Assembly (NCBI GenBank): GCA_016218905.1
Contig: JACRCS010000009.1
Coordinates: forward strand, 1-23,957
Direction: 5' to 3'
From: Deltaproteobacteria bacterium
GTDB lineage: Bacteria > Desulfobacterota_C > Deferrisomatia > Deferrisomatales > JACRMM01
Length of the DNA: 23,957 nt
Shown piece by piece: positions 7,509 to 16,746 of this stretch (within the stretch, counting starts at the first letter, position 1; each line of letters starts with the position of its first letter). Both the position numbers and the translations under genes were made by a program. Under the pieces are notes generated by a model, which ran no database searches, was not told where the DNA came from, and was given only the letters and a program-made list of their open reading frames with translations.

Positions 7509-8882
7509 ATGGCCGAGCTCGCTCTGTCGCAGAAGCCCGCCTACGTCTCCACCACCAACGCCTGCAAGCTCTGCAAGCCGCTGGGCGCGTGCCTCGCCTT
7601 TCGGGGGGTGGAGGGGACGGTGCCCTTCCTCCACGGCTCTCAGGGCTGCGCCACGTACATGCGCCGCCATCTCATCAGCCACTTCCGCGAGCCCGTGGAC
7701 ATCGCCTCGTCCTCGTTGGGCGAGAAGCACGCCGTCTTCGGCGGGGGCCCGAACCTCAAGAAGGGGCTCCGGAATGTGATCGCCAAGTACCGGCCTCGGG
7801 TGATCGGGCTCGCGACCACGTGCCTGACCGAGACGATCGGCGACGACGTCCCCCACCTGGTCCGGGAGTTCCTGGCCGAAGAGGCGGGTTCGGGCCTCGC
7901 GCCCGAGATCGTGTCGGTCTCGACGCCGAGCTACTCCGGCACGCACATGGAGGGCTTTCACGCGGCCGTGCGGAGCGTCGTCGATACCCTCGCCGGGCCG
8001 GGCGAGCCCACCGGAGCCGTGAACCTGCTGCCGGGCTTTGTCTCGCCGGCGGACCTGCGTTACCTGAAGGAGATCCTCGGGGACTTCGGGGTGACCGGGA
8101 CCGTGCTGCCGGACTACTCGGACACGCTCGACGGCCCGGCGCTCGCCGAGTACCCGAAGATTCCCGCCGGAGGAACTCCCCTGGCCGCGATCCGCGGCAT
8201 GGGGGCGTCCTCGGTCACCGTCGAGTTCGGCCGCACCCTCGATGAGGCGCAGACGGCGGGAAGGCTCCTCTCGGACCGCTTCTCCGTGCCTCTGCGGCGG
8301 CTCGGGACCCCCATCGGCCTTCGCGAGACCGACCGTTTCTTCCGGACCCTGGAGGTCATCTCCGGCCGCCTCACGCCGGAGAAGCACGCCTCGGAGCGCG
8401 GGCGCCTCGTGGACGCCTACGTCGACGGCCACAAGTACGTCTTCGGCAAGCGGGCGGTGGTGTACGGCGAGGAGGACCTCGTGGTGGGGCTGGCCGCCTT
8501 CCTGGCGGAGATCGGCGTCCGGCCGGTCCTCTGCGCCTCCGGAGGCAGGAGCGGCAACCTCGCCCGCGCGATCGGGGAGGTCACGGCGGACTGCCTGCCG
8601 GAGCCGCCCCGGACCCGCGAGGGCGTCGACTTCTACGAGCTCGGCGAGGAGGTCCAAACGCTCGCCCCGGATCTCCTCGTCGGCCACAGCAAAGGCTATC
8701 CGATCGCCCGGAAGTACGACGTTCCGCTCCTCCGGGTCGGCTTTCCGATCCACGACCGCTTCGGAGGCCAACGCCTCCTCCACCTCGGCTACCGGGGCGC
8801 CCAGGGCCTCTTCGACGCCCTCGTAAACGCCCTGCTCGAGCGGAAGCAGACGAGGGGGGAAGTGGGGTATGGGTATCTGTGA
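7509..8882 (+). CDS. nifN: FeMo-cofactor scaffold subunit NifN
   Basis: Second subunit of the NifEN scaffold, homologous to NifK. The product is 457 aa. Visible are NACKLCKPLGACLAFRG (Cys19/Cys22), HGSQGCATYMRRH (Cys47), TTCLTETIGDD and TPSYSGTHMEGF. A GTG start at 7497 overlapping the nifE stop is possible, but ATG at 7509 has GAGGT five bases before it and leaves no odd extension. It is placed directly after nifE and before nifB, as in most nif clusters. The C-terminal tail after LLERKQTRGEVGYGYL is slightly long, and the heptamer array begins 8 nt after the stop. Confidence 0.95.
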   Translation: MAELALSQKPAYVSTTNACKLCKPLGACLAFRGVEGTVPFLHGSQGCATYMRRHLISHFREPVDIASSSLGEKHAVFGGGPNLKKGLRNVIAKYRPRVIGLATTCLTETIGDDVPHLVREFLAEEAGSGLAPEIVSVSTPSYSGTHMEGFHAAVRSVVDTLAGPGEPTGAVNLLPGFVSPADLRYLKEILGDFGVTGTVLPDYSDTLDGPALAEYPKIPAGGTPLAAIRGMGASSVTVEFGRTLDEAQTAGRLLSDRFSVPLRRLGTPIGLRETDRFFRTLEVISGRLTPEKHASERGRLVDAYVDGHKYVFGKRAVVYGEEDLVVGLAAFLAEIGVRPVLCASGGRSGNLARAIGEVTADCLPEPPRTREGVDFYELGEEVQTLAPDLLVGHSKGYPIARKYDVPLLRVGFPIHDRFGGQRLLHLGYRGAQGLFDALVNALLERKQTRGEVGYGYL

Positions 8883-8890
8883 CTCATCAA

Positions 8891-8925
8891 GAATTCGGAA
8901 TCCGGAATTCGGAATTTGGAATTGG
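8891..8925 (+). repeat. Five tandem GAATTCG-type heptamers between nifN and nifB
   Basis: The units GAATTCG, GAATCCG, GAATTCG, GAATTTG and GAATTGG run from 8891 to 8925 with no spacers. The unit length equals that of the TGAAGRA arrays but the sequence differs. An open frame through the array in phase with nifB starts at GTG 8879; it is judged a false extension. Confidence 0.9.
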
Positions 8926-8944
8926 ATATCAGAAAGGCGCCCCG

Positions 8945-10240
8945 ATGAACGCGACGAGTGTTGCCCCTGATCTTTCCCGTCATCCCTGCTTCAACGAGAG
9001 CGCGAAGGGCGTGTGCGGGCGGGTCCACCTGCCCGTGGCCCCCCGGTGCAACATCAAGTGCAACTACTGCGACCGGCGGTACGACTGCGTCAACGAGAGC
9101 CGGCCGGGGGTGACGAGCTCGGTGCTGGCGCCGGGGCAGGCGCTCCGGTACGTGGAGCGGGTCCTCGAGCGGGACCCGCGCATCGCCGTGGTCGGGATCG
9201 CCGGACCCGGCGACCCGCTGGGGAACCCGGAGGAGACCCTGGAGACCGTTCGCCTCATCCGACAACGGTTCCCGGAGCTCCTGCTGTGCCTCTCGACCAA
9301 CGGCCTGGCGCTGCCGGCCCACGCCGACACGCTGGCGGAGCTCGGCGTCTCTCACGTGACGGTCACCGTGAACGCGGTCGACCCCGACGTCGGGCAGCGA
9401 ATCTACGCCTGGGCCCGGGAGGGGAAGGTGATCTACCGGGGACGCCAGGCGGCGGAGCGCCTCCTCGAGCGGCAACTCTCGGGCATCGCCGCGCTCAAGT
9501 CCCACGGGGTGATCGTGAAGGTGAATACGATCGTGATCCCCGGCGTGAACGAGGAGCACGTGGAGGACATCGCCCGGGCCATGGCGGGCCTGCGGGTGGA
9601 CGTCTTGAACTGCATGGCCATGGTCCCCGTCACCGGTACGCCCTTCGAGGCCATGCCCGAGCCGGCACCCGGGCGAGTGGCCGAACTGCGGGGGCGTGCG
9701 GCGGCCTACCTCCCGCAGATGAAGCACTGCCGGCGTTGTCGCGCCGACGCGGTGGGCCTCCTCGAGGAGGACCGGTCCGCCGAGTTCCGGAGCTGTCTGG
9801 AGGCGTGCGCGAGCGAGCTGACGCTCCCGACCCGGGGGAAACCCTACGTGGCCGTGGCGAGCCTCGAGGGCATGCTGGTGAACCAGCACCTGGGAGAGGC
9901 GGGGACGTTTCAGATCTGGGCGGAGGGGTCCGAGAGCGGGTCGTGCCGGCTCGTGGAAGAGAGACAGGCGCCGCTGCCGGGCGGAGGCGTGGACCGGTGG
10001 CGGGCCCTGGCCGAGGTGCTCTCCGACTGCCGCGCGGTGCTCGTGAGCGGCGTCGGCGAAGCGCCGCGGGCGATCCTCACCGAGGCGGGCGTGCCTCCCC
10101 TGGAGGTGAGCGGCTTCATTGACCTGGTGGTACCGGCCATCCTGACGGGCAGGGACGCCGCGTACTTCCGCCAGAAGCGCTCGGGCGGCTGCTCGAAGGG
10201 CCTCGGCGGGTGCAAGGGGGACGGGGCGGGGTGCGGGTGA
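8945..10240 (+). CDS. nifB: FeMo-cofactor biosynthesis radical SAM protein NifB
   Basis: Radical SAM enzyme that makes NifB-co, the carbide-containing 8Fe core of FeMo-cofactor. The product is 431 aa. HPCFNESAKGVCGRVHLPVA precedes the CX3CX2C radical SAM motif CNIKCNYC (Cys35, Cys39, Cys42), followed by GIAGPGDPL and, near residue 260, HCRRCRADAVG. From about residue 298 (KPYVAVASLEGMLVNQHLGE) a NifX/NafY-like cofactor-binding domain is fused, as in many bacterial NifB. The tail is Gly/Cys-rich (GGCSKGLGGCKGDGAGCG). ATG 8945 is chosen because AGAAAGG lies upstream and the region before it is the heptamer array. It is the last nif gene in the window. Confidence 0.97.
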   Translation: MNATSVAPDLSRHPCFNESAKGVCGRVHLPVAPRCNIKCNYCDRRYDCVNESRPGVTSSVLAPGQALRYVERVLERDPRIAVVGIAGPGDPLGNPEETLETVRLIRQRFPELLLCLSTNGLALPAHADTLAELGVSHVTVTVNAVDPDVGQRIYAWAREGKVIYRGRQAAERLLERQLSGIAALKSHGVIVKVNTIVIPGVNEEHVEDIARAMAGLRVDVLNCMAMVPVTGTPFEAMPEPAPGRVAELRGRAAAYLPQMKHCRRCRADAVGLLEEDRSAEFRSCLEACASELTLPTRGKPYVAVASLEGMLVNQHLGEAGTFQIWAEGSESGSCRLVEERQAPLPGGGVDRWRALAEVLSDCRAVLVSGVGEAPRAILTEAGVPPLEVSGFIDLVVPAILTGRDAAYFRQKRSGGCSKGLGGCKGDGAGCG

Positions 10241-10248
10241 GACTCTGT

Positions 10249-10276
10249 TTGGCGGGGCGCCGCTTCCGGCTATACT
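10249..10276 (+). promoter_or_regulatory. Candidate sigma-70 promoter of the MoxR/vWA operon
   Basis: TTGGCG (10249-10254), a 16-nt spacer and TATACT (10271-10276) fall in the 215-nt gap after nifB. The -10 matches five of six and the -35 four of six consensus bases. It would give a leader of about 170 nt. I see no clear terminator between nifB and this site. Confidence 0.5.
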
Positions 10277-10455
10277 CTTCCGGGAGACCTGGAACCTGAC
10301 GAGCAGGTCGGGTCGGTTCGCACCGGCTCTTTCCCTCCACCGAAGGCTCGTGGGACCGTGCCCCAGATGCGACGGCTCGACCGCTCGGGCCGTGCAGTCC
10401 GGGAGCTTCGAGGGCGGGGGCCCGCGACGAGCCAGGGGGCTGCGCTCGAAACGAC

Positions 10456-13365
10456 GTGACCCGGAACCGCTCCGCCGGTGAGGACTACGAACGCCTCTCG
10501 GCCTTCCTGAGAGGGGTGAGCCGCCGCCTGCAGCTCCTGGCGGCGTGCGACCTTCTCCTCGCGTTCGCCGCAGCGCTCCTCCTTGTCCTTCTCGGAAGCT
10601 CGATCCCACTGGCGGTGGGCAAGCGCTTCTGGCTCGGCTCCTTCCTCTACTCGGTCGTATCCCTGGCCCTCCTGGCCCTCCTGCTGCTGAGGGGGCTGCG
10701 GCGCGTCTTCGCGCGTCCCGGCGCGAGCCGGGTGGCTCAGGAAGTGGAGTCGAAACTCCCCTACCTGCGAGACGACCTCACGAACTCCCTCCTCCTCTAC
10801 CGAGACCTCGCCCAGGGGCTGCCCGCGGAGCGGGTCTCGGCCGGATTGATCGCCGCCCAGCTGCGGAGGACCGCCGACCGGGTGGCCGCGATCCGCGGGT
10901 GCGAGGTGGTCCGGTTCGGGAGGTTGCGGTCCCGGCTCAGGCTCCTCCTCCCGGTGGCGGCCGTCTTCACGGGGGTCCTCGTCCTCGATCCGCCCTTCGT
11001 CGGCCGCTCGCTCGCTCTCCTCTCGAATCCCCTCTCCGCCGTGCCCGAGGGGGAGCTCCGGATCTCCTTGGAGCCGAGGGGCGGCGTCGCGCTCCGGGGA
11101 ACGTTCGTGGAGGTGCGGGCCCGGACCGAGGGGAGGGCGCCCGACCGGCTCTACCTCGCCGTCTGGACCGAGGGCGGTGGGGAGCGCCGCCTCGCCATGA
11201 CCCGGCTGGGCGAGGGGAGCTTCGCCCTCCGCCTCCCCGCGGCCGAGGCTTCCTTCCGGTACGAGGCGTACGAGGGCCGGACCGCCTCGCCTCTCTACTC
11301 GATGCGGGTCGTGGAGCCGCCCGAGATCACCGGCCTCAAGGTGACCCTCTCGCCCCCCGAGTACGCGCACCTTCCGAACGAGACCCGAGAGAGCGGGAAC
11401 GTGGAGGGACTTCGCGGATCCGCGGTGAACGTCGAGGGCCGCGCGAACCGCAGGATCTCGTCGGCGGAGCTCCTCCTGGACGGCGAGGGCCCCCTCGCCT
11501 TGAGCGCCGCAGGAGACGGGTTCCGGGGCAAGCTCGTCCTCCTGGACCCGGGCCGCTACTCTCTCCGGATCCGGGACGAGTTCGGCTTCACGAACCCGAA
11601 TCCGGTCCGGTACTCGCTCCGCGTGCTGCCGGACCGCCCCCCGGACGCAGAAGTGCTCGAGCCCGCGCGGGACCTGGAGGTTGACGGGACGGAGGTGATC
11701 CCGCTCCGGTACTCCGGTCGCGACGACTTCGGCCTCACCGCGGTGAAGCTCCTCTACCGGCTCGGAGGACGGGAGTACGCCCTCGATCTGGGCGCGCCGA
11801 GCGGCGCCCGCTCGGTGGCTCCCCGCGTGTTCCGGTGGGAGCTCGCAGACCTGGCGCCCACGCCCGGCGAAAAGATCACGTACCGGATCGCCGTCTGGGA
11901 CAACGACTCGGTCTCCGGACCGAAGGCCGGTTTCTCTCGCGCCTTCACCCTGTCCGTCCGGGACGAGCGCACCCGCGCCTCCCTGGACGAGGAGGAGGCC
12001 CTGCGTCTTTCGGGGGCGCTCCTCTCCCTCCTGGCGGACCACCTGGAGGAGCTCAAGGACCACGCCGGCGTTGCGAAGGGGCTGGAAGAGCTGCTCCGGG
12101 ACGTCGACCGGAAACTCGCGGGCAAGGAGCCTGCCGTGGAGCCGCTCGACTACCAGCTTCTCCGCCGGAACCTCCTTTCCCTGAAGGAACGCCTCCCCTC
12201 GGAACCTCGGGAGACCGTGACCCAGGAGCTCGAGCGCCTGGCGCTCCTCGCGGAGGACATCGCGCGGCAGGCGCGGATGCGGGAGCTGGAGGCGCTCGCC
12301 CGGGAGCTCAGGAACCGGCAGCAGCGGCTCGTCGACCAACTGAAGGACCTCAAGGGGAACCTGACCCGCGAGGCCCTCGCCGCGGCCCTGCGGGAGCTCC
12401 AGAAGCTGAGCGAGCTCCTCCGCTCGGTCATGCAGGCGATGTCCCAGCTCGCCCCCCGGCTGCCGGACGAGTTCGTCAACAGCCCCGAGCTCGCCGACCT
12501 CGACTTCAAGGACTTCTTCTCCGAGCTCGACGAGCTCCGGCAGAAGCTCCTGGCCGGCGACCTGGAGGCCGCGCTGGCCGCTGCCGAGCGGCTCTTCCAG
12601 TCGCTCTCCCAGATGATGGCGGCCATGGGCCGCGCCGGAGCCCAGGCGGCGAGGTCCCGCTCGAACCGCCTCGGCGGCGAGATGTCCCGGCAGGCGGGCG
12701 AGCTCGAAAAGCTCCTCGGCGAGCAGGCGGAGCTCCTCCGGGAGACGGAAGCCCTGGACCGGGAGCTCCGGGCCGCGGCGGAGGAGGGTGGCCCGTCGGA
12801 GCTCAAGGAGCGGTTCCCCTCCCTCTCCGCGCGCCAGGAGCGGCTCAAGGAGCGGACGAGGCAGCTCGCCGAGAAGCTCGAGGCTCTCTCGCAGCTCTTC
12901 CCCGGGCTCGATCCCGAGGTCCTTAGGGATCTCTCCACCGCGGGCGACTCCATGGGAGAAGCCTCGAACCGCCTCACGGGCGAAGATGCTCCCGGGGCGA
13001 TCCCTCCCGAGCAGGAGGTCCTCCGGCGGCTCAACCGTTCCCGCCAGGCCATGGGCGACATGGCCCAGCAGATGGCGATGCAGGGCCAGCTCCAGCCGTG
13101 GGGGCAGCCCTACGGCTACCACCCGGGGCCGGGCTGGTACTACGGGCCGTGGGCAGCGATGCCCACCCTCGCCCAGCCCGAGGTGAAGCGGGAGCTGGAG
13201 CGGGGCTACACCGGGATCGAACGGGAGGAGTTCGACCCGCCCGGCAAGGACGCCTACGCGCCTCCGCGAGACGTGCGCGAGAAGATCGTGGAGGCCCTGA
13301 AGGAGGAGGTCCCCTCCCGTTATCGCCGGGAAGTGGAGGCGTACTTCCGGGAGCTGAGCCGATGA
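10456..13365 (+). CDS. DUF4175-like membrane and coiled-coil protein
   Basis: A 969-aa protein, first of the MoxR/vWA operon. Membrane segments are visible at about residues 25-48, 59-79 and 158-178. Between them lies the conserved-looking LPYLRDDLTNSLLLYRDL (~101-118). Residues ~190-510 look like repeated beta-sandwich domains (for example LKVTLSPPEYA and YSLRIRDEFGF). Residues ~515-825 are long charged helices, probably coiled coil, rich in EEL, REL and QRL. A W/Y/G/P-rich stretch (881-903) leads to a C-terminal helix ending YRREVEAYFRELSR. The layout fits DUF4175-type proteins found next to MoxR/BatA-like genes; its molecular role is unknown. The GTG start has no obvious ribosome site and is uncertain. 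Its stop overlaps the next ATG. Confidence 0.8.
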   Translation: MTRNRSAGEDYERLSAFLRGVSRRLQLLAACDLLLAFAAALLLVLLGSSIPLAVGKRFWLGSFLYSVVSLALLALLLLRGLRRVFARPGASRVAQEVESKLPYLRDDLTNSLLLYRDLAQGLPAERVSAGLIAAQLRRTADRVAAIRGCEVVRFGRLRSRLRLLLPVAAVFTGVLVLDPPFVGRSLALLSNPLSAVPEGELRISLEPRGGVALRGTFVEVRARTEGRAPDRLYLAVWTEGGGERRLAMTRLGEGSFALRLPAAEASFRYEAYEGRTASPLYSMRVVEPPEITGLKVTLSPPEYAHLPNETRESGNVEGLRGSAVNVEGRANRRISSAELLLDGEGPLALSAAGDGFRGKLVLLDPGRYSLRIRDEFGFTNPNPVRYSLRVLPDRPPDAEVLEPARDLEVDGTEVIPLRYSGRDDFGLTAVKLLYRLGGREYALDLGAPSGARSVAPRVFRWELADLAPTPGEKITYRIAVWDNDSVSGPKAGFSRAFTLSVRDERTRASLDEEEALRLSGALLSLLADHLEELKDHAGVAKGLEELLRDVDRKLAGKEPAVEPLDYQLLRRNLLSLKERLPSEPRETVTQELERLALLAEDIARQARMRELEALARELRNRQQRLVDQLKDLKGNLTREALAAALRELQKLSELLRSVMQAMSQLAPRLPDEFVNSPELADLDFKDFFSELDELRQKLLAGDLEAALAAAERLFQSLSQMMAAMGRAGAQAARSRSNRLGGEMSRQAGELEKLLGEQAELLRETEALDRELRAAAEEGGPSELKERFPSLSARQERLKERTRQLAEKLEALSQLFPGLDPEVLRDLSTAGDSMGEASNRLTGEDAPGAIPPEQEVLRRLNRSRQAMGDMAQQMAMQGQLQPWGQPYGYHPGPGWYYGPWAAMPTLAQPEVKRELERGYTGIEREEFDPPGKDAYAPPRDVREKIVEALKEEVPSRYRREVEAYFRELSR

Positions 13366-14837
13366 GGGCGTTCTCGGCGGCGGTGCTCGGCCTCCTCCTC
13401 TTCGCCGTGCCCGCCTTCGCCGACGCCGCCGCGCTCGGGAGCCTCGAGGCCATCGAAGAACGGCTCGAGCGGTGGGACGTGGAGGGGGCGTCGAGGGAGG
13501 TCCGAAGCCTCCTCGCCGCCGAGCCCCGCACGCCCGAGACCCTGGAGCTCGCGGCCCGCGTCGCCCTCCACCGGGGTGAGTACGCCGAGGCCCGCAGACT
13601 GATCCAGGCCGCGCTCGAGCTCGACCCGAGCGACGAGGAGCGCAAGGGGTTCGCGCTCTTCGTCGACGGGACGCTCGCCGCCGTGACGCCGCTCACCCGT
13701 CACGAGACGCCCCACTTCCTCCTCTACCTGGACGAGCAGCGCGACGGGATCCTCGTCGAGTACGTCCGCGACGCCCTGGAGGCCACGTACCGGGTCATGG
13801 GGGAGCGGTACGGCTTCCGGCCCTCGGAGAAGATCCGGGTGGAGCTCTTCCCCGACTCGAAGGCCTTCTACCGGGCCACGAGCCTCTCGGTTCGAGACAT
13901 CGAGGTGGCTGGGGCGGTCGGGATCGCGGAGTTCAACAAGCTCATGGTCCTCTCCCCGCGGGCGCTCCTCTACGGCTATCGCTGGCTCGACGCCCTCAGC
14001 CACGAGTACATGCACTACCTGATCATGAAGGTCTCGGCCAACCGGGCGCCGATCTGGTTCCACGAGGGCCTCGCCAAGTTCGAGGAGACGCGGTGGCGCA
14101 GCGGCCCCTCGTACCTCGGCCCCCTCTACCGGACGCTGCTCGCCCAGGCGCTCGCCGCCGACCGCTTGATCGACTTCGTCGCCGCGTCGAACGGGGAGGC
14201 GTCGGTCGGGCAGTGGATGCGGCAGATGGCGGCCGCGCCGGGGAAGGGGGCGAGAGACATCCTCCAGGAGCTGACCGGCTTTCCGTTCCCGCAGTTCCTG
14301 GAGAAGTGGAAGGCGTCCCTGGGCGCGAAGGGCCTGCAGGAGGTCGGGGGCGTCCAGGTCCGCCGGCTGAAGGTGAAGGAGGGCAAGGAGGACGAGGAGC
14401 AGGCCGAGCTCGCCGCGGTCCGCTCCGCCGTCGCCCGCAACCGCGTCCACCTGGCCGACCGCCTGAAGGAGAGGGGCCGGGCAGGGGCCGCCGTCATCGA
14501 GTACCGCCGGGCCCTCGCCGACGTCGGCGACTCCGTCCCCGTGTTGAACCGGCTCTCGGACGCCTTGAGCCGGCTGGGGAGGGACCGGGAAGCCGTGGGC
14601 GTGCTCCGGGAGGCGGAGAGGATCGACCCCGACCACCCGACGACCTTCACCCGGCTCGGCCGGATCTACCTGAAGCTCGAGGAGCTTCCGAAGGCCCGCG
14701 AGGCCCTGGAGGCCTCGCTCCAACTCAACCCCTTCAACCCCGAGCCCCACCGGAACCTCGCCGAGGTCCTCTCGAAGCTCGGCGACGAGCGCGGCGCGCT
14801 CCGGGAGAGGGACGTCTACCGCAGACTGACGCGCTGA
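13362..14837 (+). CDS. Secreted HEXXH metalloprotease with TPRs (peptidase MA-like)
   Basis: A 491-aa protein that starts at the ATGA overlap with the preceding gene. Residues 1-19 form a Sec signal peptide (MRAFSAAVLGLLLFAVPAFA). A TPR-like stretch follows (~25-95), then a gluzincin-type domain with ALSHEYMHYLIMK (HEXXH, His214 to His218) and IWFHEGLAKFEE (His234-Glu235, where the third zinc ligand is expected). A second TPR block (~360-490) ends the protein, with units such as AVGVLREAERIDPDHPTTF. It would act in the periplasm or on the outer face of the membrane. A protease inside a MoxR/vWA operon suggests that envelope proteins are processed or quality-controlled by this system (inference). 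Confidence 0.85.
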   Translation: MRAFSAAVLGLLLFAVPAFADAAALGSLEAIEERLERWDVEGASREVRSLLAAEPRTPETLELAARVALHRGEYAEARRLIQAALELDPSDEERKGFALFVDGTLAAVTPLTRHETPHFLLYLDEQRDGILVEYVRDALEATYRVMGERYGFRPSEKIRVELFPDSKAFYRATSLSVRDIEVAGAVGIAEFNKLMVLSPRALLYGYRWLDALSHEYMHYLIMKVSANRAPIWFHEGLAKFEETRWRSGPSYLGPLYRTLLAQALAADRLIDFVAASNGEASVGQWMRQMAAAPGKGARDILQELTGFPFPQFLEKWKASLGAKGLQEVGGVQVRRLKVKEGKEDEEQAELAAVRSAVARNRVHLADRLKERGRAGAAVIEYRRALADVGDSVPVLNRLSDALSRLGRDREAVGVLREAERIDPDHPTTFTRLGRIYLKLEELPKAREALEASLQLNPFNPEPHRNLAEVLSKLGDERGALRERDVYRRLTR

Positions 14838-14845
14838 GGAGGAAC

Positions 14846-15855
<1,010 letters not shown>

Positions 15856-15859
<4 letters not shown>

Positions 15860-16746
15860 ACGTCTTCGCCCCGGAGGTCCTCGCCCGCCTCAAGAATCTC
15901 TCCCTCAGGGCCCGGCGCGCGGTCGACGGCGTCATGGTCGGGATCCACCCCTCCCGGGCCAAGGGGTTCAGCTCGGAGTTCGAGGGGCACCGGGAGTACG
16001 CCCCGGGCGACGAGGTCCAGCACATCGACTGGAAGGCCTACGGCAAGTACGACCGGTACTTCATCAAGGAGTACCAGGAGGCCACCAATCTGCGCGCGCA
16101 CATCCTGCTCGACGCCAGCGCTTCCATGGGCTACGCGTCGGAGGGCGGGATGACGAAGTTCGCCTACGCCTCGACCCTCGCGGCGTCGCTCTCCTATCTG
16201 ATGCTGAAGCAGCAGGATGCCGCGGGGCTCCTCGTCTTCTCGAACCGGGTCGACCGGAGGGTCCCGCCGAAAGCCACCCCGGGGCACCTCTGGGCGATCC
16301 TGAAGGAGCTCGAGGGGAGAGCGCCGGCCGGGCGGACCGCCGCCGGGGAGGTCCTCCAGGAACTCGCCGGGTCGCTCCGGCGGAAGGGGCTGGTCGTCCT
16401 CATCTCCGACCTCTTCGACGACCGGGAGAAGATCCTGCGGGGTCTGCGACAGCTCCGCTCGCGCGGCAACGAGGTGCTCGTGCTGCACGTCCTCGACCCG
16501 GACGAGCTCGACTTCCCCTTCGACCAGCCGCTCACCTTCGACGACCTGGAGGAGGACCTCCGCGTCGTCGCCGACCCGCAGACCGTCCGCGCCGCCTACC
16601 TGAGGAGTCTCGGGGCGCTCCTCGAGGAGTACCGGAGGGTGTGCGCGGCCTACCAGATCGACTACCAACTCTTCCCCACTTCCACGGAACTCGAGACCGC
16701 GCTGACCCGTTATCTGGCCTGGCGAAAGGGCTTCAAGCCGCGATGA
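15856..16746 (+). CDS. DUF58 (vWA-like) protein
   Basis: A 296-aa soluble protein of the DUF58 family, the usual genetic partner of MoxR. It shows the family signature HREYAPGDEVQHIDWKAYGK (45-64) and a metal-ion-dependent adhesion site DASASMG (Asp86, Ser88, Ser90) with later ISDLFDD. It would bind metal and a protein ligand, probably presenting a client to MoxR. The GTG start overlaps the moxR TGA (GTGA) and the stop overlaps the next ATG, so translation is coupled on both sides. No membrane segment is seen, unlike longer DUF58 proteins that carry two N-terminal helices. Confidence 0.95.

Noticed and set aside
8879..8944. N-terminal extension of NifB from GTG 8879
   Set aside because: It is encoded by the GAATTCG heptamers and overlaps the nifN stop; ATG 8945 with AGAAAGG upstream fits the family start.
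10270..13122. A 950-codon open frame on the minus strand opposite the DUF4175-like gene
   Set aside because: It mirrors a real high-GC gene, shows no recognisable domain and is Glu/Leu/Arg/Gly-rich as expected for an antisense shadow. The same applies to other long minus-strand frames at 5689-7383, 7440-8783, 8789-10609, 13320-14750, 16710-18386 and 20212-21543.
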